A stretch of 64,000 nt of DNA, from positions 2,824,779 through 2,888,778 of the forward strand of contig NZ_JH980292.1 in assembly GCF_000314005.1 (NCBI RefSeq), written 5' to 3'. Source of the stretch: Spirulina subsalsa PCC 9445 (GTDB lineage Bacteria; Cyanobacteriota; Cyanobacteriia; Cyanobacteriales; Spirulinaceae). A model generated the notes under the pieces. That model was not told the DNA's origin, did not search any database, and saw only the letters and a list, made by a program, of their open reading frames with translations. Below, one piece after another: positions 37,108 through 44,302 of the stretch. Position 1 is the stretch's first letter. Every line of letters begins with the position of its first letter. The translations under genes and the position numbers were made by a program.

Positions 37108-38883
37108 CTAAAAGGAAAAGGTAGTTCGTAAAGCCCCAATCACCAGAGGATTACTCCCCCGATTGTGACCGGGATTCAATAACACTACAACTCCGGGAGT
37201 GATACTGATATGATCTGTTACCCGCCAACGATAAAAACCCTCAAGGTGTAATGTTCGGTCTTGGCGGCCTGCATTACTTAGCCCAAACGTTCCAGCCAAT
37301 AAACTGGGAACATTGCCCGATAACTGACCATTGCTCCGTAAATTCGTCCCCGTAATACGGGGAGGCTGACCGAAAAACACCCCGCCATAATTCCCTGGCC
37401 CCAACAAATCCGGGAATTGTACCCCAAACATCCAATTGACAGTTTGCACTCGCCCGGAGTGGGATAATAAACGGGAGTCTGTGAAGCCGACCCAACTCAC
37501 CCATTCCACCGCCGGGGTCATTTCCCAGTTCACCATAGCTCCAAAGGCATTGGTTGATAAACGAGAACCATTAATTGCAGATACTTGGTCATCTCCTGCA
37601 CCTGTGCCGAGGAAACCCCCCAACACCCCAGAATAGGAATGAATATAATTCAAGGCTACATCGACCGTCGGCGCAGGGGTCAAAAATAACTGCACTCCGG
37701 CTGTGTAGGGGCCACTGAATAGGCCTTGGCTGGGTTCGTTGGCTAAGGTTGCGGCATAAACCCCTTGTAAGGAAATATTCTGGCTAATCTGCCAGTCAAA
37801 GCCAAGGCCTGCATTGCCGACACCAATTTGTAAAATAGGGTTGCGTTGAGTAAAGCGCGAAATCGGGCCAAATCCTGCGCTTTCGATGCGAGAGGGACCC
37901 CGAAACACACTCAGGGGATTAACGCCAGAAGTGCCAATCATGATCGCTAAGTCATCGGTGACTAACTGACGGTAGGTTAAATCACTTAATAACAGATTAT
38001 TCTGGGTGTTGAGTTCATAGCCCAAACGGGTGAAACTGTTATTAAAGCCAAAAAGGGTTGTATCGGTGGTGGTTAAGTTGCCCGCCTGTAAACCCATGAG
38101 CAGGAAATGACGAGGGCTAAACTGGGTTAAAAGGGTAAGTTGAGCATTATAACCCCAAGTCATTTGTCCTGCGCCATCGGGGGTTTCTGGAACTCCATCC
38201 CGCCCTAAGAGGGGAATCCCCGGAAAACCGGGGGTGGAGGTACTGATTAAATCGGCTTTACCCCCAGCCCGTCCTTGTAATCCTAAAACAACCTGACCAT
38301 ATAATTTGGTGGTGGGGGAAAACTGATAATCTTCTAGGAAAGTTATCCGACTGTCTAAAGCATCAAGGCGACCACTGAGGGTGACTAATTCGGCTTCAAA
38401 TTGCTGTGTTAACTGGGTCAGGGTTTGGAGTTCTTCTCGGGTGGTGGGGTTTTGGGGTAGGAGACGCTCTAAGGTCTGTAAACAAGCGTTCAACCCGGCG
38501 GCAAATTCATGACGGGATAGGGGGCGATTGCCTCTAAAGGTGCTGTCAGGATAACCGACTAAACAGTTATAGCGTTCTATCAGTTCTTTCAGGGCTTGAT
38601 AGGCCCAGTCTTGGGGGTGTACGTCCCGCAGTTGGCTAACTCCGATGATCTGCGCCATTGGGTCGGAGTCGTCCCCGATGATTCTGTTGGTTGAAGAAGG
38701 GGTATTGACAAGTACGTTGATTTGTGATAGGGGGAGGAATGAATTATCTTGAGGAAGTAGTGCATCCTCAAGGGGATCTTTCTGTTTTGGGAGGGGGAGG
38801 GCTTTGATTTCAAGTGGAGATCCCCAAGGGGTTAGGGCTAGGGTTAAGGTTGCGGTTAACAAGCAGTGGGGCTGAATGTGCAT
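37108..38883 (-). CDS. iron uptake porin (SLH domain plus OprB-type beta-barrel)
   Basis: A 591-residue outer-membrane protein: signal peptide, then an SLH domain near 85-145 (VSQLRDVHPQDWAYQALKEL, YPDSTFRGNRPLSRHEFAAGLNACLQTL). A coiled-coil region (LQTLTQLTQQFEAELVTLSGRLDALDSRI) is followed by a carbohydrate-porin-like barrel ending TTFSF, with the C-terminal Phe typical of outer-membrane barrels. Cyanobacterial Som-type porins of this form mediate uptake of iron and other small solutes. The SLH domain binds cell-wall polymers. Confidence 0.9.
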   Translation of the reverse strand: MHIQPHCLLTATLTLALTPWGSPLEIKALPLPKQKDPLEDALLPQDNSFLPLSQINVLVNTPSSTNRIIGDDSDPMAQIIGVSQLRDVHPQDWAYQALKELIERYNCLVGYPDSTFRGNRPLSRHEFAAGLNACLQTLERLLPQNPTTREELQTLTQLTQQFEAELVTLSGRLDALDSRITFLEDYQFSPTTKLYGQVVLGLQGRAGGKADLISTSTPGFPGIPLLGRDGVPETPDGAGQMTWGYNAQLTLLTQFSPRHFLLMGLQAGNLTTTDTTLFGFNNSFTRLGYELNTQNNLLLSDLTYRQLVTDDLAIMIGTSGVNPLSVFRGPSRIESAGFGPISRFTQRNPILQIGVGNAGLGFDWQISQNISLQGVYAATLANEPSQGLFSGPYTAGVQLFLTPAPTVDVALNYIHSYSGVLGGFLGTGAGDDQVSAINGSRLSTNAFGAMVNWEMTPAVEWVSWVGFTDSRLLSHSGRVQTVNWMFGVQFPDLLGPGNYGGVFFGQPPRITGTNLRSNGQLSGNVPSLLAGTFGLSNAGRQDRTLHLEGFYRWRVTDHISITPGVVVLLNPGHNRGSNPLVIGALRTTFSF

Positions 38884-38931
38884 AAAATCCTCAAGGTCAT
38901 CAAACCGAGTGTCGGTTAACGGAGACTTAAA

Positions 38932-39264
38932 TAGGGCTTGCTGTTCGCGAAGCGTTGCGTAGCAATATAACTCTGCTCCGGGTGGGAAACAGGGAACAGG
39001 GGAAGTCAGAAAAAGGTAAGCCTTTTTGATTCTTGATCCCTAAAACCTTGCACTTTCTCGCTGTTAAAGGGGAACAGGGAACGGGGAACGGGAATCGGGA
39101 GTCGGGAGTCGGGAGTCGGTGTAGGGGCGCAATGCTTGCGCCCTAGGGTGTCGGGAATCGGGAATCGGGTGTCGGGAAACGGCAATAGTCAAGAGTTTTG
39201 GCTGTTCACTATTCCCCTGCTCCCCTGCTCCCTGTTCCTTAGCCCAGTTATGCAGCAGACCCTA
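38932..39264. mobile_element. MITE-like element, longer divergent copy D (333 bp) with hairpin repeat
   Basis: TAGGGCTTGCTG at 38932-38943 and CAGCAGACCCTA at 39253-39264 are inverted ends of the same family as copies A-C (a TTATG precedes the right end). The interior differs from A-C: TTCGCGAAGCGTTGCGTAGC, GTAAGCCTTTTTGATTCTTG, minisatellite units, and one GGGCGCAA-hairpin at 39121-39145. It may be the shrunken remnant of an insertion sequence. The gap 38884-39374 holds nothing else. Confidence 0.55.
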
Positions 39265-39374
39265 AATATTAATTCAAAAAAGGAAAATTAAATCCGGTTA
39301 AATTAGACCTTAATTTGTCAAGATGGGGGAATCGGGAATAGGCAAACCTCCCTATTCCCTCGTGGATGGGTCGT

Positions 39375-40097
39375 TTAACGGCCGGGGAAACCGACGTAGG
39401 CGAAATAGGTTGCCATGGGGATGATGGTTGCAACGATTAGGAGAACCACGACCCAAACGGTGGCACTCCGAGCGTCGGTGTCTTCGGCGGCGGTGAATGT
39501 CCCCTCAACGTTGAGTTTTTCGGCAATTTCTGGGGGGCCGGGATCGGGTTCACCGGAGAGGACGGCTACGAGGCGATCGCTTGCATCCAGTAAAGCCTGA
39601 TTAAACTTATTCCCCTCGCGCAATGGAGCCTGTAGGGTTTCGGTGGCGACACTCTGGGCAATGTCATCAGAAAGTAAGTCCTGAAGCCCTTCACCCACCC
39701 GAATGGCGGTGTTTTTGGTCAAGGTGTCTAACACTAATAGGGTTTGATTTGCCCGGACTTCTGGGGTGGGAAACCACTGCTCAAAGAGTTTGTCTGTTAA
39801 GCTGTCCATGGTTTCGCCATAGTCTAAGCGACGAATCACCACAAAGCGTACTTCATTCCCGGTCTGGTCTGCGAGTTGGGAGAGGACTTTATTCACTTTC
39901 CCTTCACTAACGCGACTGATTTCATCGGCATTGTCAAATACCCAGGTTTCTGAACTGGGTTGGCTGGGGAAGCTATAAAGACCAGTGGCCAGCGCGGGGA
40001 AGGTCATGCCAAAACTCAGGATGACCAACCACAAGGTGAGCAAAACGCCTTGCAACCAAGCCCGCTTTTCTGCAATTTTCGATACAAATGTTTTCAT
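39375..40097 (-). CDS. TPM-domain protein (Psb32-like)
   Basis: A 240-residue protein with signal peptide (LLTLWLVILSFGMTFPALA) and a TPM domain at ~45-190 (VFDNADEISRVSEGKVNKVLSQL, VRFVVIRRLDYGETMDSL, LLVLDTLTKNTAIRVGEGL). A C-terminal membrane helix is VWVVVLLIVATIIPMATYF. This layout matches Psb32, a thylakoid protein linked to photosystem II protection and repair. Lumen-facing with one anchor is likely. Confidence 0.85.
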   Translation of the reverse strand: MKTFVSKIAEKRAWLQGVLLTLWLVILSFGMTFPALATGLYSFPSQPSSETWVFDNADEISRVSEGKVNKVLSQLADQTGNEVRFVVIRRLDYGETMDSLTDKLFEQWFPTPEVRANQTLLVLDTLTKNTAIRVGEGLQDLLSDDIAQSVATETLQAPLREGNKFNQALLDASDRLVAVLSGEPDPGPPEIAEKLNVEGTFTAAEDTDARSATVWVVVLLIVATIIPMATYFAYVGFPGR

Positions 40098-40223
40098 CGG
40101 GTCTTAATATTTTGAATTTAAAGTCCATGTTTCCTCCTCTAGCTAGATGTGCTAGGGAAGTATTGTTAAGCCTATCATTAATGTTGAGTGAAGCCCCTTG
40201 CTTGAACAATAGCAAGTCCTAGA

Positions 40224-41036
40224 TTAGGTACAATAGGGGCAAGCGATACCGGGTTTATAATCGGGAGATTTTTGTTCTGCGGGACTGAGGGGATGACCAC
40301 AAGCGGAACACATACTAAAACTGCCCGGTTCTAAACCCTGTTTAACGGCAATGCGTTCATCAAAGACAAAACATTCTCCTTGCCAGAGACTCTCTTCGGG
40401 GGGGATTTCGGATAGATATTGTAATATGCCCCCTTGTAGGTGATAAACTTCTTGAAACCCTTGTTGTAGAAGGTAAGCGGTGGCTTTTTCGCAACGAATG
40501 CCTCCGGTGCAAAACATGGCGACTTTGGTCTGTTGTTGGGGATTGAGATGTTGTTTTACATAGTCGGGGAATTGCCGGAAGGAACGAGTTTGAGGGTTTT
40601 GGGCATTTTTGAAGGTGCCAACTTTTACCTCGTAATCATTACGGGTGTCAATGACTGTTACTTCTGGGTCGGAAATTAACTGATTCCACTTTTGGGGGGG
40701 GACGTACTGACCCACTTGTTGGGTGGGGTCTGCCTCGGGATGTCCAAAGGTGACGATTTCTTTTTTTAAGCGCACTTTTAGGCGCTCAAAGGGCGGGGTT
40801 TCGGTGTAAGAGAGTTTTACGTCCAAATCATGGAAACGAGGGTCAGAACGCAAATAATCCAGCACTGAGGCGATCGCATTTTCTGTTCCGGCTAGGGTGG
40901 CGTTGATGCCTTCTGAGGCGAGGAGAATTGTTCCTTTAAGGCTCTGTGTTTGACAGTAGTTGAAGAGAGGTGCTTGTTGTTCTTGGTAGTCTGGGAAGGT
41001 AACAAATTTATAAAATGTAGCAACAGTAACAGTCAT
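40224..41036 (-). CDS. trhO: tRNA uridine(34) hydroxylase TrhO (rhodanese family)
   Basis: From ATG 41036, 270 residues; a TTG three codons upstream is less likely. N-terminal ferredoxin-like domain: GTILLASEGINATLAG. Rhodanese domain: VTVIDTRNDYEVKVGTF, and the active loop AMFCTGGIRCEKATAYLLQQGF. C-terminal Cys-rich end: CSACGHPLSPAEQKSPDYKPGIACPYC. This is the TrhO/YceA family, which hydroxylates U34 in tRNA anticodons. The mobile element in tRNA-Gly begins 60 bp upstream. Confidence 0.92.
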   Translation of the reverse strand: MTVTVATFYKFVTFPDYQEQQAPLFNYCQTQSLKGTILLASEGINATLAGTENAIASVLDYLRSDPRFHDLDVKLSYTETPPFERLKVRLKKEIVTFGHPEADPTQQVGQYVPPQKWNQLISDPEVTVIDTRNDYEVKVGTFKNAQNPQTRSFRQFPDYVKQHLNPQQQTKVAMFCTGGIRCEKATAYLLQQGFQEVYHLQGGILQYLSEIPPEESLWQGECFVFDERIAVKQGLEPGSFSMCSACGHPLSPAEQKSPDYKPGIACPYCT

Positions 41037-41096
41037 AAATCCCAAGGAAAAGGTTTATTTTCTCTATATCTTAACTTTTTTATTGATCTTAAATTT

Positions 41097-41120
41097 AAGC
41101 GGGTAGCGAGAATCGAACTC
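41097..41120. repeat. left attachment site (displaced tRNA-Gly 3' end)
   Basis: 24 bp identical to 44115-44138. It carries only the tRNA 3' end (starts AAGCGGGTAGCGAG) and then diverges into ATATATATG, so it is not a tRNA gene. It marks the left edge of the element. Confidence 0.88.
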
Positions 41121-41188
41121 ATATATATGTCCTGAAACCTTGATATAGCGTTATTTCCGGTCTTTCCTCTTAACCGTACACAAAGGGA

Positions 41189-41207
41189 TGAGTGAAAAAT
41201 GAGTGAA
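41189..41207 (+). promoter_or_regulatory. left cluster of TGAGTGAA octamers (candidate integrase arm sites)
   Basis: TGAGTGAA occurs at 41189-41196 and 41200-41207, 11 bp apart, the second overlapping the integrase start codon. Exact copies recur near the other end at 44009-44016 (inverted), 44046-44053 and 44072-44079. Such end-clustered repeats are typical of arm-type integrase binding sites and could also autoregulate the integrase gene. Confidence 0.6.
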
Positions 41208-42323
41208 ATTACAAAAGGACAATATAGCGGGTTTGAAACCGTTTTGAGTACATATACCCGTAAACGGAAAGACTGCCCCAAAGGGGTCACTTTGAAGCTT
41301 GAACGGAAAAAATACCTATTATTACAGTTTATTGATCCGGACTCTGGCAAGCGTACGTCCAAAAGTGCTAACGTACCATTGTCTGAGGATGGGATTATTG
41401 AAGCCGTAGCTAAAGCGCATAAAGTAGCTAAAGCGTTAAATGAGTTTAAATACTCATCAGAATTTTGGGATTGGTATGCATTAGAAATATTAGGTCAAAA
41501 GTCTAGTATTGAATCTGACAAAATAACTTATCGAGAAGTATTTACAGCAATTGAAACAAAGTATTTTAAAGGAAAAAATAAAAACACAAAAAGAAAACGT
41601 TCACAAGACAATCCATCTGATGTAAGGTCTTTTAATGATTATTATGGGATTGTTTTAAGCCGTTTTAAAGAATGGGATAAACCCGTAGAATGGAAAGAAA
41701 TAGAAACTGTTCTATTTTCGTGGGAACAGGGAACAGCTAAATTTCAAGATGCTTATTATGTTGTTAAAACAATTATAGGGTACTTGCCTAAACACCAAAA
41801 AGAGTCAATGCTAGAAACATTAAATAGTATTGACCCAATACAAACAGAGTTTAAAGAAAAGCAAAGTATATCACTTAACGAATTTTTGCAATGGCATACA
41901 ACACAATACAATATAGCTATTCATGCAAAGCATCCCAAACATAAACAAAGTAAATTAGGTTGGTTGTGGGTTAGTGCTATGTGTGTTATTTACGCTTTGC
42001 GTCCCAGTGAAATTGCAGCAAGCTTAAACTTAACGGATAAAATCACGATAGATGATGTAACTATCTATCCTTTCTGGGATAAAAAAAGGAATCCTAAACA
42101 GTATCTAGTATTAGGAGATAAAACCTATTTTGATGTTCATATCAAAACAGGGAATCGTATTTGCATCCCATTATGTCCTGATAATAAAATCCATCAACAA
42201 TTACATCTATATGATGTTTGTTTGCCCATTGTCACATCAAAAGAAACTACATCAGCCGTTATTGATGAATTAAACAAGAGTTTATATGTTTGGCACGAAA
42301 TGGGATTTAATGAAGAAAAATAA
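41199..42323 (+). CDS. tyrosine-recombinase-type integrase, apparently lacking the catalytic C-terminus
   Basis: A 374-residue protein. The N-terminal part has the shape of an arm-binding domain (VTLKLERKKYLLLQFIDPDSGKRTSKSANVPLSEDG). Residues ~150-235 fit the core-binding region. The catalytic domain begins with the first active-site Arg in MCVIYALRPSEIAASLNL, then GDKTYFDVHIKTGNRICIPL. The HxxR box and nucleophilic Tyr that should follow are absent: it ends KSLYVWHEMGFNEEK, and neither other frame downstream restores them. It lies 78 bp from the left att site. Either a decayed integrase or one needing a partner. Confidence 0.72.
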   Translation: MSEITKGQYSGFETVLSTYTRKRKDCPKGVTLKLERKKYLLLQFIDPDSGKRTSKSANVPLSEDGIIEAVAKAHKVAKALNEFKYSSEFWDWYALEILGQKSSIESDKITYREVFTAIETKYFKGKNKNTKRKRSQDNPSDVRSFNDYYGIVLSRFKEWDKPVEWKEIETVLFSWEQGTAKFQDAYYVVKTIIGYLPKHQKESMLETLNSIDPIQTEFKEKQSISLNEFLQWHTTQYNIAIHAKHPKHKQSKLGWLWVSAMCVIYALRPSEIAASLNLTDKITIDDVTIYPFWDKKRNPKQYLVLGDKTYFDVHIKTGNRICIPLCPDNKIHQQLHLYDVCLPIVTSKETTSAVIDELNKSLYVWHEMGFNEEK

Positions 42324-42398
42324 CTAATAATGCGCGGTTGTAAGTTATCCGTTAAAACTTTCTTTCATATCCAATACCCTAACAGAGGATAAATCGTA

Positions 42399-42719
42399 AT
42401 GAGAAGTAAATTAAAAGAATGTACCCTGACTGTTCAAGTTGCCGATATTTTCAAGCGATTGCAACAAGTGGGGGATTTAGAACGAATGAGGAAAGTTGTG
42501 AACCGTATTGATGAGGATTTATTTGAATTAGAACAAGAGGCCGCTAAAAATGCAGTTAGCGAAAATGACTCTGATGATGTTTCCCCTAGTGGTATGAGTG
42601 TTAGTGTTTCTGACTCTGACACGCAACCAACGGCCTCTAAATCCTCTAAATCCTCTAAAACCGGAAAATCGACTAAAAAGGATGCAACGGGAAACAGCGC
42701 AGAATCAGAATCCGATTAA
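42399..42719 (+). CDS. small acidic protein of the tRNA-Gly element, unknown
   Basis: A 106-residue protein, GAGGA upstream of ATG. Residues ~1-50 are predicted helical (VQVADIFKRLQQVGDLERMRKVVNRIDEDLFELEQEA). Residues ~55-106 are low-complexity Ser/Asp/Lys (SKSSKSSKTGKSTKKD, ending SAESESD). It is in the same direction as the integrase, 75 bp downstream. No known domain is recognised. It might be a DNA-binding accessory or maintenance factor. Kept as a gene for its ribosome-binding site and codon composition. Confidence 0.6.
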   Translation: MRSKLKECTLTVQVADIFKRLQQVGDLERMRKVVNRIDEDLFELEQEAAKNAVSENDSDDVSPSGMSVSVSDSDTQPTASKSSKSSKTGKSTKKDATGNSAESESD

Positions 42720-42812
42720 TTAACGTTAACTTCCCTCTTGTTGTTTTGTAGCGTTGTGTTTTATGGGTATGTCTATCCCATTATTTTTTACTTTTGAGAA
42801 AATGAGGAAATA

Positions 42813-43208
42813 ATGATGACTGATGATGATTTTGACAGTTTAGATTTAGGTATTGCGATAGATGATGATTTTGATTTGTGGGATGATTTAGATGCTAGCG
42901 TAGAAAGAATTTTAAATCATTCTAGTCAAGGGTATTTTACGTTTGAGCTAATTAATGCTATTGGCAATAAAACAACCTTAATCATCAAAACTTGTTTAGA
43001 ACACTGTCAAGTGGAAGATGGGCTAAGTATTTCAATCGGCTTGCAATCAGTGCAAATTGAAAATACAAAGGGACGTTATTGGTGTATCTATACGCTACCG
43101 GATTGGGTAGATGCGATGGGGATAATTATCAATACAATTAAGTTAGCCATTGTTTGTGAAAAGCCCCTAACACTCATAGATTGCATTGTAGCTCTTCAGA
43201 AAATCTAG
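42813..43208 (+). CDS. small acidic protein of the tRNA-Gly element, unknown
   Basis: A 131-residue protein with GAGGA 6 bp before ATG. The first ~35 residues are highly acidic (MMTDDDFDSLDLGIAIDDDF, then DLWDDLDASVERIL). The rest is mixed alpha/beta (YFTFELINAIGNKTTLIIKT, GRYWCIYTLPDWVDAMGIII). No family is recognised. The acidic start recalls DNA-mimic or inhibitor proteins, but that is only a resemblance. A strong terminator follows 22 bp after the stop. Confidence 0.65.
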   Translation: MMTDDDFDSLDLGIAIDDDFDLWDDLDASVERILNHSSQGYFTFELINAIGNKTTLIIKTCLEHCQVEDGLSISIGLQSVQIENTKGRYWCIYTLPDWVDAMGIIINTIKLAIVCEKPLTLIDCIVALQKI

Positions 43209-43230
43209 TTTATTCCTTGTGTGGAGTGTT

Positions 43231-43274
43231 CCCCCCTATAGTTCCCTCAGTGGCACTATGAGGGGGATTTTTTT
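43231..43274 (+). terminator. terminator after the 131-residue gene
   Basis: CCCCCTATAGT pairs with ACTATGAGGGGG (one bulge), followed by ATTTTTTTATT, 22 bp past the stop codon on the same strand. Confidence 0.8.
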
Positions 43275-43294
43275 ATTAACATTAACTCAAAATG

Positions 43295-43357
43295 CCCTCT
43301 ATCCTATACCCTGCTTAAGTTTCAAGCTATAGAGGAAAAAAAGATAGAGGGTTTTTT
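43295..43357 (+). ncRNA. hairpin with U-tract and alternative pairing, possible attenuator or small-RNA 3' end
   Basis: CCCTCTATC (43295-43303) can pair with GATAGAGGG (43343-43351), followed by TTTTTT. The inner CTATAGAGG (43327-43335) competes for the same 5' strand. Two exclusive stems before a U-run resemble an attenuator or the end of a small RNA. No coding frame surrounds it. Confidence 0.4.
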
Positions 43358-43529
43358 CCTATGTATAATTTTTTTGTTATTACTATTAGTTTAGGTGCGC
43401 TGTAACCCATAGCCCATAACGGTTACAGTGGATTTTGTGAATAGGGAAGTGAAAAAAGGTAAGTTTAAGGCCTCTAGATTCTCCCCCTATTGGGGGGAAC
43501 TATGGGTACAGGGGGGGATAGTGGGAATA

Positions 43530-43594
43530 GAGCATTTTCTATTCAATCTGATTATTTAATCAGATTAATCAATCTGATTAATTTGAAAATGCTC
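43530..43594. repeat. 65-bp inverted structure with AATCTGATTA iterons
   Basis: Outer arms GAGCATTTTC (43530-43539) and GAAAATGCTC (43585-43594) are a perfect 10-bp inverted repeat. Inside, AATCTGATTA occurs twice and its complement TAATCAGATT once. The element-internal, AT-rich, iterated form suggests an origin, an excisionase site or a cruciform. Confidence 0.6.
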
Positions 43595-43615
43595 AATCAG
43601 GGAGTGAGTCTGAGG

Positions 43616-43724
43616 ATGGGTAACTAACGGTAGCCCTACGGTAAAGGTTAGATTATGGGTAACTGCTTACAGGTCGTATGGGCTTGTTCAAACTCAGAGA
43701 TTGAACCCATACTTTGTTACCCAT
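43616..43724. repeat. ATGGGTAAC iterons
   Basis: ATGGGTAAC occurs at 43616-43624 and 43655-43663 and inverted at 43716-43724. Near matches (ATGGGTAC at ~43502, TAACCCAT at ~43404) lie to the left. The cluster is confined to the non-coding half of the element. Confidence 0.5.
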
Positions 43725-44008
43725 CGTTGCCCATACTTCCCCCTACTCCCTCTCCCTCCCAATGCGTCCTATAACCAACACAGTTAGGGGGGGAGATACC
43801 AGATAGACCCTGGCAAACCGATATCCCCACATCATCCCTTAAGTTCCCCTATGTCCTATTTGACCCTGTTTAACCGACTGTTCCCCCTACTCTGGTATGT
43901 TTCATCGTTTCCTATCGTGATAACGGTATAGGGGGCATATCTGGTTAGTACATATGACACACTATTGGGGTTTTGTACTGAGATGGGTGAATACTGTGAT
44001 TTGACATT

Positions 44009-44079
44009 TTCACTCAAATATGATTAGTCTTGATTTAGTGAAAGATGAGTGAAACGATACTATATCAGGTTTGAGTGAA
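44009..44079. promoter_or_regulatory. right cluster of TGAGTGAA octamers (candidate integrase arm sites)
   Basis: Exact copies at 44009-44016 (inverted), 44046-44053 and 44072-44079, with one-mismatch copies TGGGTGAA (~43984) and TTAGTGAA (~44036). They end 36 bp from the right att site and mirror the left cluster. Confidence 0.6.
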
Positions 44080-44115
44080 TCCTAACCTGCTAGACATACA
44101 AGGTATTAAGCATCA

Positions 44116-44186
44116 AGCGGGTAGCGAGAATCGAACTCGCAACTAAACCTTGGGAAGGTTTCGTTTTACCACTAAACTATACCCGC
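44116..44186 (-). tRNA. tRNA-Gly(CCC)
   Basis: A 71-nt cloverleaf on the minus strand. Acceptor GCGGGTA/TACCCGC, D-loop AGTGGTAAAAC, anticodon stem-loop AAACC-TTCCCAA-GGTTT with anticodon CCC, T-arm GCGAGTTCGATTCTCGC, discriminator T. CCA is not encoded. The 3' part is duplicated at 41097-41120 as the displaced att half, so the intact copy was completed by the inserted element. Confidence 0.95.
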
Positions 44187-44302
44187 ACGGTTTTTTATCA
44201 TAGCACTCTATCCCGGGGTTTTGTCAAGGCAAAAGGCAAAAAGGAATAGGTCAGGCGGACAAGTTAAGCCTGTCAGGAAGTTACGACTGATTAGATCACC
44301 GT

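Larger units (their letters stand above)
43209..44114. other. non-coding right half of the tRNA-Gly element
   Basis: About 900 bp with only short open frames on either strand. It contains two hairpins near the left, a 65-bp inverted structure (43530-43594), repeated ATGGGTAAC motifs (43616-43724) and the right octamer cluster. This is dense structure for so small an element. It could be an origin, an excision region or a non-coding RNA locus. Confidence 0.6.
41097..44138. mobile_element. ~3-kb integrative element in the tRNA-Gly(CCC) 3' end
   Basis: A 24-bp sequence equal to the tRNA-Gly 3' end (T-arm and acceptor strand) occurs at 41097-41120 and again within the intact tRNA at 44115-44138. 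Between them lie an integrase gene, two small acidic ORFs and ~0.9 kb of structured non-coding DNA. The interval is markedly AT-richer than its surroundings and has no GCGATCGC. The octamer TGAGTGAA occurs twice at the left end and three times at the right. These are the marks of tRNA-targeted integration by a tyrosine recombinase. The integrase looks truncated, so the element may be immobile alone. Confidence 0.85.

Noticed and set aside
41097-41120. Second tRNA-Gly gene
   Set aside because: Only 24 bp of the 3' end is present; no anticodon or D-arm. It is the displaced att half.
43209-44114. Hidden protein gene in the non-coding half of the element
   Set aside because: All frames checked are broken by stops within about 40 codons, with no ribosome-binding site.
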